Positions 4,928-12,596 of a stretch of 13,208 nucleotides of DNA are shown one piece after another. The notes under the pieces were generated by a model. It was not told where the DNA came from and did not search any database. It worked only from the letters and a program-made list of their open reading frames with translations. Position numbers and translations under genes: made by a program. This stretch comes from Actinomycetes bacterium (lineage in GTDB: Bacteria; Actinomycetota; Actinomycetes; Actinomycetales; Cellulomonadaceae): assembly GCA_023424135.1 (NCBI GenBank), contig JAFAEH010000211.1, forward strand, positions 1 to 13,208, in the 5' to 3' direction. The number at the start of each line of letters is the position of its first letter. The stretch's first letter is position 1.

Positions 4928-6979
4928 GTGGACTTCCTCTCCGCCTACGCCCACGGCTTCGCGCGCGTCGCCGCGTGCACCGTGCCCGTGACGGTCGCCG
5001 ACCCGGCCCGCAACGCGGCCGCCGTGATCGAGGCCGCCCGCGCCTGCCACGACGACGCCGTCGCGGTCGCCGTGCTGCCCGAGCTGTGCCTGTCCGGCTA
5101 CGCGGTGGACGACCTGTTCCTGCAGGACGCGCTCCTCGACGCCGTGCGCACCGCGCTCGACGACGTCGTGGCGGCGTCGCGGGACCTGCGCCCCGTCCTC
5201 GTCGTCGGGGCGCCGCTCGCGCACGGTTCGCGCGTCCTCAACGCGGCGGTGGTCGTGCACCGTGGACGCGTCCTGGGCGTCGCGCCCAAGTCGTACCTGC
5301 CGACGTACCGCGAGTTCTACGAGCGGCGCTGGTTCGCTCCGGGCGACGACGTGCGCGGCACGACGCGCGTCGCGGGGCAGGACGTGCCGATCGGACCGGA
5401 CCTGCTGTTCGCGGCCGACGACGTCCCGGGCCTGGTGCTGCACGTCGAGGTGTGCGAGGACATGTGGGTGCCCGTCCCGCCGAGCGCGACCGCGGCCCTC
5501 GCGGGTGCGACCGTGCTCGCGAACCTGTCCGGCAGCCCCATCACGGTGGCGCGTGCCGAGGACCGCCGGCTGCTCGTGCGCTCGTCGTCGGCCCGCTGCC
5601 AGGCGGCGTACGTGTACGCGGCGGCCGGCAGGGGCGAGTCGAGCACGGACCTGTCCTGGGACGGGCAGACGCTGGTCTACGAGCTGGGCGAGCTGATCGC
5701 CGAGGGGGAGCGCTTCAGCGACGGGGCGGTGGTGACCGTCGCGGACGTCGACCTCGACCGCCTGCGCCAGGAGCGCCTGCGCACCGGCACGTTCGACGAC
5801 AACCGCCGCGCCCTGGGGGCCGCACCGGCCGGCGGGTCGCACCGCACCGTGACGTTCACGCTCGACCCGCCGGCGGGCGACGTCGGGCTGCGCCGGCCCG
5901 TCGACCGGTTCCCGTTCGTCCCCGACGACCCCGCGCGGCTCGCGCTGGACTGCTACGAGGCGTACAACATCCAGGTCAGCGCCCTCGAGCAGCGCCTGCG
6001 CGCGATCGGTGACCCGAAGGTCGTCATCGGCGTGTCGGGCGGCCTGGACTCGACGCACGCGCTCATCGTCGCGGCGCGCGCCATGGACCGCCTCGGCCGC
6101 CCGCGCAGCGACATCCTGACCTTCACCATGCCCGGCTTCGCGACGAGCGACGAGACGAGGTCCAACGCGCTCGCGCTCATGGACGCGCTCGGGACCACGG
6201 GCGAGACCATCGACATCCGCCCCGCGGCCCGTCAGATGCTCGCCGACCTCGGGCACCCCGCGGGGCGCGGCGAGGAGGTCTACGACGTCACGTTCGAGAA
6301 CGTGCAGGCGGGGCTGCGCACGGACTACCTGTTCCGTGCGGCCAACCAGCGCGGCGGGATCGTGCTCGGCACGGGGGACCTGTCCGAGCTGGCGCTGGGC
6401 TGGTGCACGTACGGCGTCGGGGACCAGATGTCGCACTACGGCGTCAACGCGGGCGTGCCCAAGACGCTGATCCAGCACCTGATCCGATGGGTCGTCGCCG
6501 AGGGGCACGTCGACGACGCGAGCAGCGCGGTCCTGCTGCGCGTGCTGGACCAGGAGATCTCCCCGGAGCTCGTGCCCGTGCGCGCGGGGGAGAAGCTGCA
6601 GTCCACGCAGGACACGATCGGCCCGTACGCGCTGCACGACTTCACGCTGTACCAGGTGCTGCGGCACGGGACGCGGCCCAGCAAGGTCGCGTTCCTCGCC
6701 TGGCACGCCTGGCACGACGCGGCGGCGGGCGCATGGCCGCCGGGCTACCCCGAGGACGCACGCACCTCCTACGACCTGGCGACCGTGCGGCGCTGGCTCG
6801 AGGTGTTCCTGCGCCGCTTCTTCGCCCAGCAGTTCAAGCGCTCGGCGCTCCCGAACGGCCCCAAGGTCAGCGCGGGCGGCACCATGTCGCCGCGCGGTGA
6901 CTGGCGCATGCCGTCCGACGCGTCGCCCGCCGCGTGGCTCGCGGACCTCGAGCGCGTGCCGCACGACCTGCCCGGCTGA
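4928..6979 (+). CDS. nadE: Glutamine-dependent NAD+ synthase
   Basis: The enzyme performs the last step of NAD+ synthesis, amidating nicotinic acid adenine dinucleotide with ATP and glutamine-derived ammonia, in the cytoplasm. The 683-residue product has the full two-domain form. An N-terminal nitrilase-type glutaminase (about 1-300) carries the triad Glu 52 (LPELCLSGY), Lys 121 (PKSYLPTYREF) and Cys 176 (VEVCEDMW), the same positions as in the Mycobacterium tuberculosis enzyme. A C-terminal synthetase (about 340-683) carries the ATP loop SGGLDS (370-375), ENVQAGLRTDYLF (457-469) and GTGDLSELALGW (481-492). The GTG start is supported by GGAAG (4914-4918) 9 nt upstream. It stands alone after the tRNA terminator; the 122 nt before thrS hold a separate promoter candidate. 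Confidence 0.97.
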   Translation: MDFLSAYAHGFARVAACTVPVTVADPARNAAAVIEAARACHDDAVAVAVLPELCLSGYAVDDLFLQDALLDAVRTALDDVVAASRDLRPVLVVGAPLAHGSRVLNAAVVVHRGRVLGVAPKSYLPTYREFYERRWFAPGDDVRGTTRVAGQDVPIGPDLLFAADDVPGLVLHVEVCEDMWVPVPPSATAALAGATVLANLSGSPITVARAEDRRLLVRSSSARCQAAYVYAAAGRGESSTDLSWDGQTLVYELGELIAEGERFSDGAVVTVADVDLDRLRQERLRTGTFDDNRRALGAAPAGGSHRTVTFTLDPPAGDVGLRRPVDRFPFVPDDPARLALDCYEAYNIQVSALEQRLRAIGDPKVVIGVSGGLDSTHALIVAARAMDRLGRPRSDILTFTMPGFATSDETRSNALALMDALGTTGETIDIRPAARQMLADLGHPAGRGEEVYDVTFENVQAGLRTDYLFRAANQRGGIVLGTGDLSELALGWCTYGVGDQMSHYGVNAGVPKTLIQHLIRWVVAEGHVDDASSAVLLRVLDQEISPELVPVRAGEKLQSTQDTIGPYALHDFTLYQVLRHGTRPSKVAFLAWHAWHDAAAGAWPPGYPEDARTSYDLATVRRWLEVFLRRFFAQQFKRSALPNGPKVSAGGTMSPRGDWRMPSDASPAAWLADLERVPHDLPG

Positions 6980-7015
6980 CCCGCCGCGCGGGATCCCGGT
7001 GGGGCCGGGGCCCGA

Positions 7016-7029
7016 GCGGTCGGTAGCAT
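7016..7029 (+). promoter_or_regulatory. Probable promoter of thrS and the downstream PIM operon
   Basis: GCGGTCGGTAGCAT includes a TAnnnT-type -10 (TAGCAT, 7024-7029) and shares its first 11 bases with the element before pabB. Transcription from near 7036 would leave a leader of roughly 65 nt, too short for a T-box riboswitch. No recognisable -35 or leader peptide is seen. Confidence 0.4.
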
Positions 7030-7101
7030 CGACCCCGCCTGCGTCGGCGCCCGCCGACGAGCCGCGACGCGGCGACGGCAAGACACGAGGAGCCCACGAG
7101 C

Positions 7102-9114
7102 GTGCCCGAGCAGATCACTGTGACCGTCGACGGAGTCGAGACCCGGGTGGCACAGGGCACGACGGGCACGGACCTGTTCGGCGAGCGCCGCGACGTCGTC
7201 GTCGTGCGCGTCGACGGCGAGCTCAAGGACCTCGCGCTGCCGCTGCCGGACGGCGCGGTCGTCGAGGCCGTCACGATCGACTCGCCCGACGGCCTGTCCG
7301 TGCTGCGCCACTCGGCCGCGCACGTGCTCGCGCAGGCCGTGCAGGAGGTCAACCCGCAGGCACGCCTCGGCATCGGGCCGCCCATCACCGACGGGTTCTA
7401 CTACGACTTCGACGTCGAGACCCCGTTCACCCCCGAGGACCTGCGGGCGATCGAGAAGGTCATGGGCCGCATCGTCAAGGAGGGGCAGACCTTCCGCCGG
7501 TGGGACGTCACCGAGGCGCAGGCGCGCGAGGAGCTCGCGGCCGAGCCCTACAAGCTCGAGCTCATCGGGCTCAAGGGCGAGGCCGGCGACGCCGACGGCG
7601 CATCCGTCGAGGTCGGGCTCGGCGGCCTGTCGATCTACCAGAACGTGCGCGGCGCCGGCCGCGAGTCCGAGGCCGTCGTCTGGCAGGACCTGTGCCGCGG
7701 CCCCCACCTGCCCTCGACCCGCCTCATCGGCAACGGCTTCCAGCTCACCCGCTCCGCCGCGGCCTACTGGCGCGGCTCGGAGAAGAACCCTCAGCTGCAG
7801 CGGGTGTACGGCACCGCGTGGCCCACCAAGGACGAGCTCAAGGCGTACCTCGAGCGCATCGCCGAGGCCGAGCGCCGCGACCACCGGCGCCTGGGCAACG
7901 AGCTCGACCTGTTCTCGTTCCCCGAGGAGATCGGCTCCGGCCTGGCGGTGTTCCACCCCAAGGGCGGGCTGATCCGCATGGAGATGGAGGACTACTCGCG
8001 TCGCCGGCACGTCGCCGCCGGGTACTCGTTCGTCAACTCCCCGCACATCACCAAGGAGCAGCTCTTCCAGATCTCCGGGCACCTGGACTGGTACGCCGAA
8101 GGCATGTACCCACCCATGCAGCTCGACGAGGAGCGCGACGCGGACGGGCACGTGCGGCGCGTGGGGCAGAACTACTACCTCAAGCCCATGAACTGCCCCA
8201 TGCACAACCTGATCTTCGCCTCGCGCGGGCGCTCCTACCGTGAGCTGCCCCTGCGGCTGTTCGAGTTCGGCACCGTCTACCGGTACGAGAAGTCCGGCGT
8301 CGTGCACGGCATGACCCGCGCGCGCGGGTTCACCCAGGACGACGCCCACATCTACTGCACCCGCGAGCAGATGAAGGACGAGCTCACCAGCCTGCTCACC
8401 TTCGTGCTCGACCTGCTCAAGGACTACGGCCTCGACGACTTCTACCTCGAGCTGTCGACCCGCAACCCCGAGAAGTCCGTCGGGTCCGACGAGGTCTGGG
8501 ACGAGGCCACCGAGACCCTGCGTCAGGTCGCCGAGGCCTCGGGCCTCGACCTCGTCCCCGACCCGGGCGGCGCCGCGTTCTACGGCCCGAAGATCTCCGT
8601 GCAGGCCAAGGACGCGATCGGCCGCACCTGGCAGATGTCCACCATCCAGCTCGACTTCAACCTGCCGGAGCGCTTCGAGCTCGAGTACACCGCGCCCGAC
8701 GGCACGCGCCAGCGGCCCGTCATGATCCACCGCGCGCTGTTCGGGTCGATCGAGCGGTTCTTCGCGGTCCTCACCGAGCACTACGCCGGCGCGTTCCCCG
8801 CGTGGCTCGCACCCGTGCAGGTGCTCGCCGTGCCCGTCGCCGAGCCGTTCGAGCCGTACCTGCAGGACGTCGTGGACCGCCTGCGCGCGCAGGGCATCCG
8901 CGCCGAGGTCGACCGCTCCGACGACCGGTTCGGCAAGAAGATCCGCAACGCCTCGACGCAGAAGATCCCGTTCGTGCTCATCGCCGGCGGTGAGGACGCC
9001 GATGCGGGCGCGGTCTCGTTCCGCTACCGCGACGGACGCCAGGACAACGGCGTGCCGCTGGACGAGGCCGTCGAGCGGATCGTGACGGCCGTGCGCGACC
9101 GCGTCCAGGTCTGA
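7102..9114 (+). CDS. thrS: Threonyl-tRNA synthetase
   Basis: The class II enzyme charges tRNA-Thr and edits mischarged serine. The 670-residue product has all expected parts: an N-terminal TGS domain (about 1-62); an editing domain with HSAAH (70-74) and CRGPH (198-202), supplying the His/His/Cys/His site; a catalytic core with motif 2 around YRYEKSGVVHGMTRARGF (393-410) and zinc ligands Cys 365 (MNCPMH), His 416 (DDAHIYC) and His 543 (MIHRALFGSIERF); and a C-terminal anticodon-binding domain from about 570. The GTG start is preceded by GAGGAG (7087-7092) 9 nt upstream. It is the first gene of a tightly spaced run ending in the PIM genes, an order known in other actinobacteria. Length and motifs are normal for the family. 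Confidence 0.98.
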   Translation: MPEQITVTVDGVETRVAQGTTGTDLFGERRDVVVVRVDGELKDLALPLPDGAVVEAVTIDSPDGLSVLRHSAAHVLAQAVQEVNPQARLGIGPPITDGFYYDFDVETPFTPEDLRAIEKVMGRIVKEGQTFRRWDVTEAQAREELAAEPYKLELIGLKGEAGDADGASVEVGLGGLSIYQNVRGAGRESEAVVWQDLCRGPHLPSTRLIGNGFQLTRSAAAYWRGSEKNPQLQRVYGTAWPTKDELKAYLERIAEAERRDHRRLGNELDLFSFPEEIGSGLAVFHPKGGLIRMEMEDYSRRRHVAAGYSFVNSPHITKEQLFQISGHLDWYAEGMYPPMQLDEERDADGHVRRVGQNYYLKPMNCPMHNLIFASRGRSYRELPLRLFEFGTVYRYEKSGVVHGMTRARGFTQDDAHIYCTREQMKDELTSLLTFVLDLLKDYGLDDFYLELSTRNPEKSVGSDEVWDEATETLRQVAEASGLDLVPDPGGAAFYGPKISVQAKDAIGRTWQMSTIQLDFNLPERFELEYTAPDGTRQRPVMIHRALFGSIERFFAVLTEHYAGAFPAWLAPVQVLAVPVAEPFEPYLQDVVDRLRAQGIRAEVDRSDDRFGKKIRNASTQKIPFVLIAGGEDADAGAVSFRYRDGRQDNGVPLDEAVERIVTAVRDRVQV

Positions 9115-9117
9115 CCC

Positions 9118-9699
9118 GTGAGCCCCCGCGACGAGCACGCGGACGCCGCGCAGGCCGAGCCCGCGCAGGCGTTCGCGGGCGAGCCCGACGGGTTCGCCCG
9201 GCTCTGGACGCCGCACCGCATGGCCTACATCGGCGGTCAGGACAAGCCCGTCGACGACGCCCCCGGTGACGGCTGCCCGTTCTGCCGCATCCCGTCCCTG
9301 ACCGACGAGCAGGGACTGGTCGTGCACCGCGGCCACGTCGCCTACGTCGTCATGAACCTCTACCCGTACAACTCGGGCCACCTGCTGGTGTGCCCCTACC
9401 GACACGTCGCCGACTACACCGACCTGACCGAGGACGAGGTCTCCGAGGTCGCGTCCCTGACCCGCACCGCGATGCGCGTCGTGCGCGATGTCATGGCGCC
9501 GCACGGGTTCAACCTCGGCATGAACCAGGGCCAGGTCGCCGGCGCCGGCATCCAGGCGCACCTGCACCAGCACGTCGTGCCGCGCTGGGGCGGCGACGCC
9601 AACTTCCTGCCGATCGTCGCGCGCACGCGGGCGCTGCCCGCGCTGCTCGGCGACACCCGCACCGCGCTCGCCGACGCGTGGCCCGGGACGAGGGGATGA
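9118..9699 (+). CDS. HIT-family nucleotide hydrolase / Ap4A phosphorylase-like protein
   Basis: The 193-residue product has the histidine-triad motif HLHQHVVPRW (148-157), with the catalytic His at 150-152, the upstream YPYNSGHLLVCPYRH (82-96), and a CPFC pair (53-56) that may bind zinc. The acidic, Ala-rich first 30 residues look disordered. The mycobacterial gene in the same position, Rv2613c, encodes a diadenosine tetraphosphate phosphorylase, and the following WGGDANF matches that type. The link to thrS is suggestive, since aminoacyl-tRNA synthetases make Ap4A as a side product; removal of it here is an inference. The GTG start lies 3 nt after the thrS stop, with AGGT (9104-9107) 10 nt upstream, so translation is probably coupled to thrS. 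Confidence 0.9.
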   Translation: MSPRDEHADAAQAEPAQAFAGEPDGFARLWTPHRMAYIGGQDKPVDDAPGDGCPFCRIPSLTDEQGLVVHRGHVAYVVMNLYPYNSGHLLVCPYRHVADYTDLTEDEVSEVASLTRTAMRVVRDVMAPHGFNLGMNQGQVAGAGIQAHLHQHVVPRWGGDANFLPIVARTRALPALLGDTRTALADAWPGTRG

Positions 9700-9706
9700 C
9701 GCGCGC

Positions 9707-10330
9707 GTGCTGAGCCGACTGCGCGGCCTGATGACGCGCCTGTGGACCCCGCTGGCCGACCTGCTCCTGCGGGCGGGCGTCAGCCCCGACGCCGTGACCG
9801 TCGCGGGCACGCTCGTCGTGGTCGTCACCGCGCTGTGGGCGTTCCCCATGGGCCACCTGCTGCTCGGGGCCGTGCTCATCGCGGTGTTCACGCTGACGGA
9901 CTCGATCGACGGCGTCATGGCACGCCGCTCCGGTCGCGCCGGACCGTGGGGCGCCTTCCTGGACTCCACCCTCGACCGCTTCGGCGACGGCGCGATCTTC
10001 GCCGGTCTGGTGCTCTGGTACACCGGCGGGGGAGACGACCGGCTCACCGCCGTCCTCGCGCTCGCGTGCCTCGTCCTCGGCTCGGTCGTGCCCTACGCCC
10101 GCGCCCGGGCCGAGGGGCTCGGCATGACGGCCGCGGTCGGCATCGCCGAGCGCGCCGACCGGCTGGTCGCGGTGCTCCTCGCGGCGGTCCTCGTCGGCGC
10201 CGGGCTGCCCCACGTCGTCATGACCGTCGTCCTGGCGCTGCTCGCCGCCGCCTCCGCGGTCACGGTCGTGCAGCGGGCGGCGACCGTGCGCCACCAGGTG
10301 CGTGCCGCGCAGGACGGGGGAGCGGCATGA
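9707..10330 (+). CDS. pgsA: CDP-alcohol phosphatidyltransferase, probable phosphatidylinositol phosphate synthase
   Basis: The 207-residue integral membrane enzyme carries the complete CDP-alcohol phosphotransferase motif in residues 65-90: Asp 65, Asp 68, Gly 69, Ala 72, Arg 73, Gly 82, Asp 86 and Asp 90. About six hydrophobic helices follow, and YARARAEGLGM (130-140) is typical of the actinobacterial inositol phosphate type. The expected reaction joins CDP-diacylglycerol to inositol 1-phosphate, giving phosphatidylinositol phosphate, precursor of phosphatidylinositol and PIMs. The GTG start at 9707 has AGGGGA (9691-9696) 10 nt upstream, overlapping the end of the HIT gene. Its stop overlaps the start of the acyltransferase gene by 4 nt (ATGA). 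Motif alone cannot rule out glycerol phosphate as acceptor; the adjacent patA and pimA genes favour inositol phosphate. Confidence 0.92.
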   Translation: MLSRLRGLMTRLWTPLADLLLRAGVSPDAVTVAGTLVVVVTALWAFPMGHLLLGAVLIAVFTLTDSIDGVMARRSGRAGPWGAFLDSTLDRFGDGAIFAGLVLWYTGGGDDRLTAVLALACLVLGSVVPYARARAEGLGMTAAVGIAERADRLVAVLLAAVLVGAGLPHVVMTVVLALLAAASAVTVVQRAATVRHQVRAAQDGGAA

Positions 10331-11394
10331 GCCTCGACGTCGCCCGCGCCTACCACCTCGCCTGGCGCGTCGGCCACCGTGTGCCCGGCGGGCTCGTCCG
10401 TGCACTGACCCGCGTCGGCGCCGACGTCGCGTGGTGGCGGCGCGGGCCGGGGGTGCGACGCCTCGAGGCGAACCTCACCCGCGTGCGCCCCGAGCTCGAC
10501 GAGCGTGCGCTGCGTGCGCTGTCGCGCGCCGGGATGCGCTCCTACATGCGGTACTTCGGCGAGGCGTTCACGCTGCGCGGCCTGACGCCCGAGCAGATCA
10601 CGGCACGCGTACGTGCCGAGGGGCTCGAGCACGTGCAGCCCCACCTCGACGAGGGACGGCAGGTCGTGCTCGCGCTCGGCCACCTGGGCAACTGGGACCT
10701 CGCGGGTGCCTGGGCGACCGTGCACCTGGCGCCCGTCACCACGGTCGCCGAACGCCTCAAGCCCGAGGAGCTCTTCGAGGAGTTCCTCGCGTTCCGCGAG
10801 GCGATCGGCCTGACCATCCTGCCCCTGACGGGCGGCGGCGACGTCTTCCGCCGGCTGACACGCGTCGCCCGCACGGGACCGGGACTCATGCCCCTGCTCG
10901 CCGACCGCGACCTGACCGCCAAGGGCGTCGAGGTCGACCTGTTCGGCCACCGCGCGCGCGTCGCCGCCGGCCCCGCGGCCCTCGCCGTCATGACGGGCGC
11001 CCCGCTCGTGCCGACGGCGATCGTCTACGAGCGGCTGCGCGGCGCGCGGCGGCGCGCGGCGGGCAGCCCCTGGGGCATCGTCATCCGGTTCTGCCCGCGC
11101 GTGCCCGTGCCCGCCGACGTCCCCCGTCGCGAGCAGGTCTCCGCCCTGACCCAGGCGTGGGTCGACGCCCTCGCACGGCAGATCCACGCCCGCCCGCAGG
11201 ACTGGCACATGCTGCAGCGCGTGTTCGTCGCCGACCTGGACCCGGCGCGCGACACCGCCCGCCGTGGTGCGGGAGCCGACCCGGGTGCCGACCGGGCCGC
11301 CGCCGATCGCCCGGACGGCACCACCGGTACCACCGGCACGACCGGCGGGAGCGCCGCGGGCGGCGACGTCCTCGACGTCGGGCACGCGACGTGA
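10327..11394 (+). CDS. patA: Phosphatidylinositol mannoside acyltransferase (lauroyl acyltransferase family)
   Basis: The 355-residue protein belongs to the LpxL/HtrB-like acyltransferases. It shows the HX4D motif HLGNWD (119-124) and the second conserved block LLADRDLTAKGVEVDLFG (190-207), where Glu 202 corresponds to the second catalytic residue of the mycobacterial enzyme. That enzyme transfers a fatty acyl chain to the 2-mannose of PIM at the cytoplasmic face of the membrane. The ATG at 10327 overlaps the pgsA stop as ATGA and has GGGGGAG a few bases upstream, so coupling is likely. After about residue 310 the protein ends in a low-complexity Ala/Gly/Asp/Thr tail containing three Gly-Thr-Thr repeats, with no counterpart in the fold. 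The symbol follows mycobacterial usage and is unrelated to the aminotransferase of that name. Confidence 0.9.
   Translation: MSLDVARAYHLAWRVGHRVPGGLVRALTRVGADVAWWRRGPGVRRLEANLTRVRPELDERALRALSRAGMRSYMRYFGEAFTLRGLTPEQITARVRAEGLEHVQPHLDEGRQVVLALGHLGNWDLAGAWATVHLAPVTTVAERLKPEELFEEFLAFREAIGLTILPLTGGGDVFRRLTRVARTGPGLMPLLADRDLTAKGVEVDLFGHRARVAAGPAALAVMTGAPLVPTAIVYERLRGARRRAAGSPWGIVIRFCPRVPVPADVPRREQVSALTQAWVDALARQIHARPQDWHMLQRVFVADLDPARDTARRGAGADPGADRAAADRPDGTTGTTGTTGGSAAGGDVLDVGHAT
11317..11343 (+). repeat. Three in-frame 9-bp repeats coding Gly-Thr-Thr in the patA tail
   Basis: GGCACCACC, GGTACCACC and GGCACGACC stand in tandem and in frame, each coding Gly-Thr-Thr. The copies differ only at third codon positions. 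They lie within a disordered C-terminal extension and may vary in number between strains. Confidence 0.8.
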
Positions 11395-12596
11395 GCACCG
11401 AGCGCCCGCTGCGCGTGGGGATCGTCTGCCCGTACTCGTTCGACGTGCCGGGCGGCGTGCAGTTCCACGTGCGCGACCTCGCCGAGTCGCTCATCGGCCG
11501 CGGGCACGAGGTCTCGGTGCTCGCACCCGCGGCCGACGACACGCCCGTGCCCGAGTATCTCGTCGCCGCCGGACGGGCGGTCCCGGTCCACTACAACGGG
11601 TCGGTCGCGCGCCTGACCTTCGGCCCCGTGACCGCGGGCCGCGTGCGCCGCTGGCTGGCCGCCGGACGCTTCGACGTGCTGCACCTGCACGAGCCCGTCA
11701 CCCCGAGCCTCGGCATGCTCGCGCTGTGGATCGCCGACGGGCCCGTCGTCGCGACGTTCCACACCTCGCTGGTGCGCTCGCGGCCGCTGCAGGTGGCCTA
11801 CCCGCTGGTCCGGCAGTCGCTGGAGAAGATCTCGCTGCGGATCGCCGTCTCGGAGGACGCACGGCGCACGCTCGTCGAGCACCTCGGCGGGGACGCCGTC
11901 GTCATCCCCAACGGTGTGTGGGTCGACGCGTTCGCCCGCGCCGGGACGGACCCGCGCTGGACCGGCACACCCGAGGCGCCCACCATCGCGTTCCTCGGAC
12001 GGCTCGACGAGCCCCGCAAGGGCCTCGCGGTGCTGCTCGGTGCGCTGCCCGCCGTCCTCGACGAGGTCCCCGGTGCGCGCGTCCTGGTCGCCGGGCGCGG
12101 GGAGACCGGGCAGGAGCAGGCCCGCGACGTGCTCGGCGACCGGGCCGGTGCCGTCGAGTTCCTCGGGGGCGTCAGCGAGGAGGACAAGGCACGCCTGCTC
12201 GCGTCGGCGGACGTGTACGTCGCACCCCAGACCGGCGGCGAGAGCTTCGGCATCGTGCTCGTCGAGGCCATGAGCGCCGGTGCGAGCGTCGTCGCGAGCG
12301 ACCTCGGCGCGTTCACGCGCGTGCTCGACGGCGGGGACGCGGGCGTCCTGTTCCGAACCGGTGACAGCGCCGACCTCGGCGCCACCCTGCTGCGGGTCCT
12401 GCGCGACCCCACGCTGCGTGCACGCGTCAGCGCGCGTGCGTCGCAGGTCGTCGGGCGCTACGACTGGTCGGCCGTGACCGACCAGGTCCTCGCGGTGTAC
12501 GAGCTGGCGGTCGCCGGGCGCGACGCGCCCGTCGGCGAGGACCCGTCCTCGCTGCGCGGTGCGCGCCTGCTCGAGATGCGCCGGGGACGGCCGTGA
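11391..12596 (+). CDS. pimA: Phosphatidylinositol alpha-mannosyltransferase
   Basis: PimA adds the first mannose from GDP-mannose to phosphatidylinositol on the inner face of the membrane. The 401-residue product is a GT-B fold, GT4-family glycosyltransferase: YSFDVPGGVQFHVRDLA (15-31) with the glycine-rich donor/acceptor loop, LHLHEPVTPSLGM (97-109), ATFHTS with His 124, IPNGVW (172-177), LGRLDEPRKG (202-211) with the donor-phosphate-binding Arg 204 and Lys 210, and GGESFGIVLVEAM (282-294) with Glu 284. The GTG at 11391 overlaps the patA stop as GTGA; the upstream Shine-Dalgarno is weak, so coupling probably drives initiation. A longer ATG version in this frame would run deep into patA and is rejected. 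Position between patA and the LemA-like gene matches the mycobacterial order. Confidence 0.95.
   Translation: MSTERPLRVGIVCPYSFDVPGGVQFHVRDLAESLIGRGHEVSVLAPAADDTPVPEYLVAAGRAVPVHYNGSVARLTFGPVTAGRVRRWLAAGRFDVLHLHEPVTPSLGMLALWIADGPVVATFHTSLVRSRPLQVAYPLVRQSLEKISLRIAVSEDARRTLVEHLGGDAVVIPNGVWVDAFARAGTDPRWTGTPEAPTIAFLGRLDEPRKGLAVLLGALPAVLDEVPGARVLVAGRGETGQEQARDVLGDRAGAVEFLGGVSEEDKARLLASADVYVAPQTGGESFGIVLVEAMSAGASVVASDLGAFTRVLDGGDAGVLFRTGDSADLGATLLRVLRDPTLRARVSARASQVVGRYDWSAVTDQVLAVYELAVAGRDAPVGEDPSSLRGARLLEMRRGRP

Noticed and set aside
4799..7081. 760-residue minus-strand open frame opposite nadE
   Set aside because: It is an antisense shadow of a well-conserved gene, composed mainly of Arg, Gly, Val, Asp and His without motifs.
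6980..7101. T-box riboswitch or attenuator before thrS
   Set aside because: The space is only 122 nt with a predicted leader near 65 nt; no T-box consensus, no threonine-rich leader peptide and no convincing terminator/antiterminator pair is visible.
6769..10047. 1092-residue minus-strand open frame opposite thrS and its neighbours
   Set aside because: It spans several real plus-strand genes; the amino-acid pattern mirrors the complementary codons and no domain is seen.
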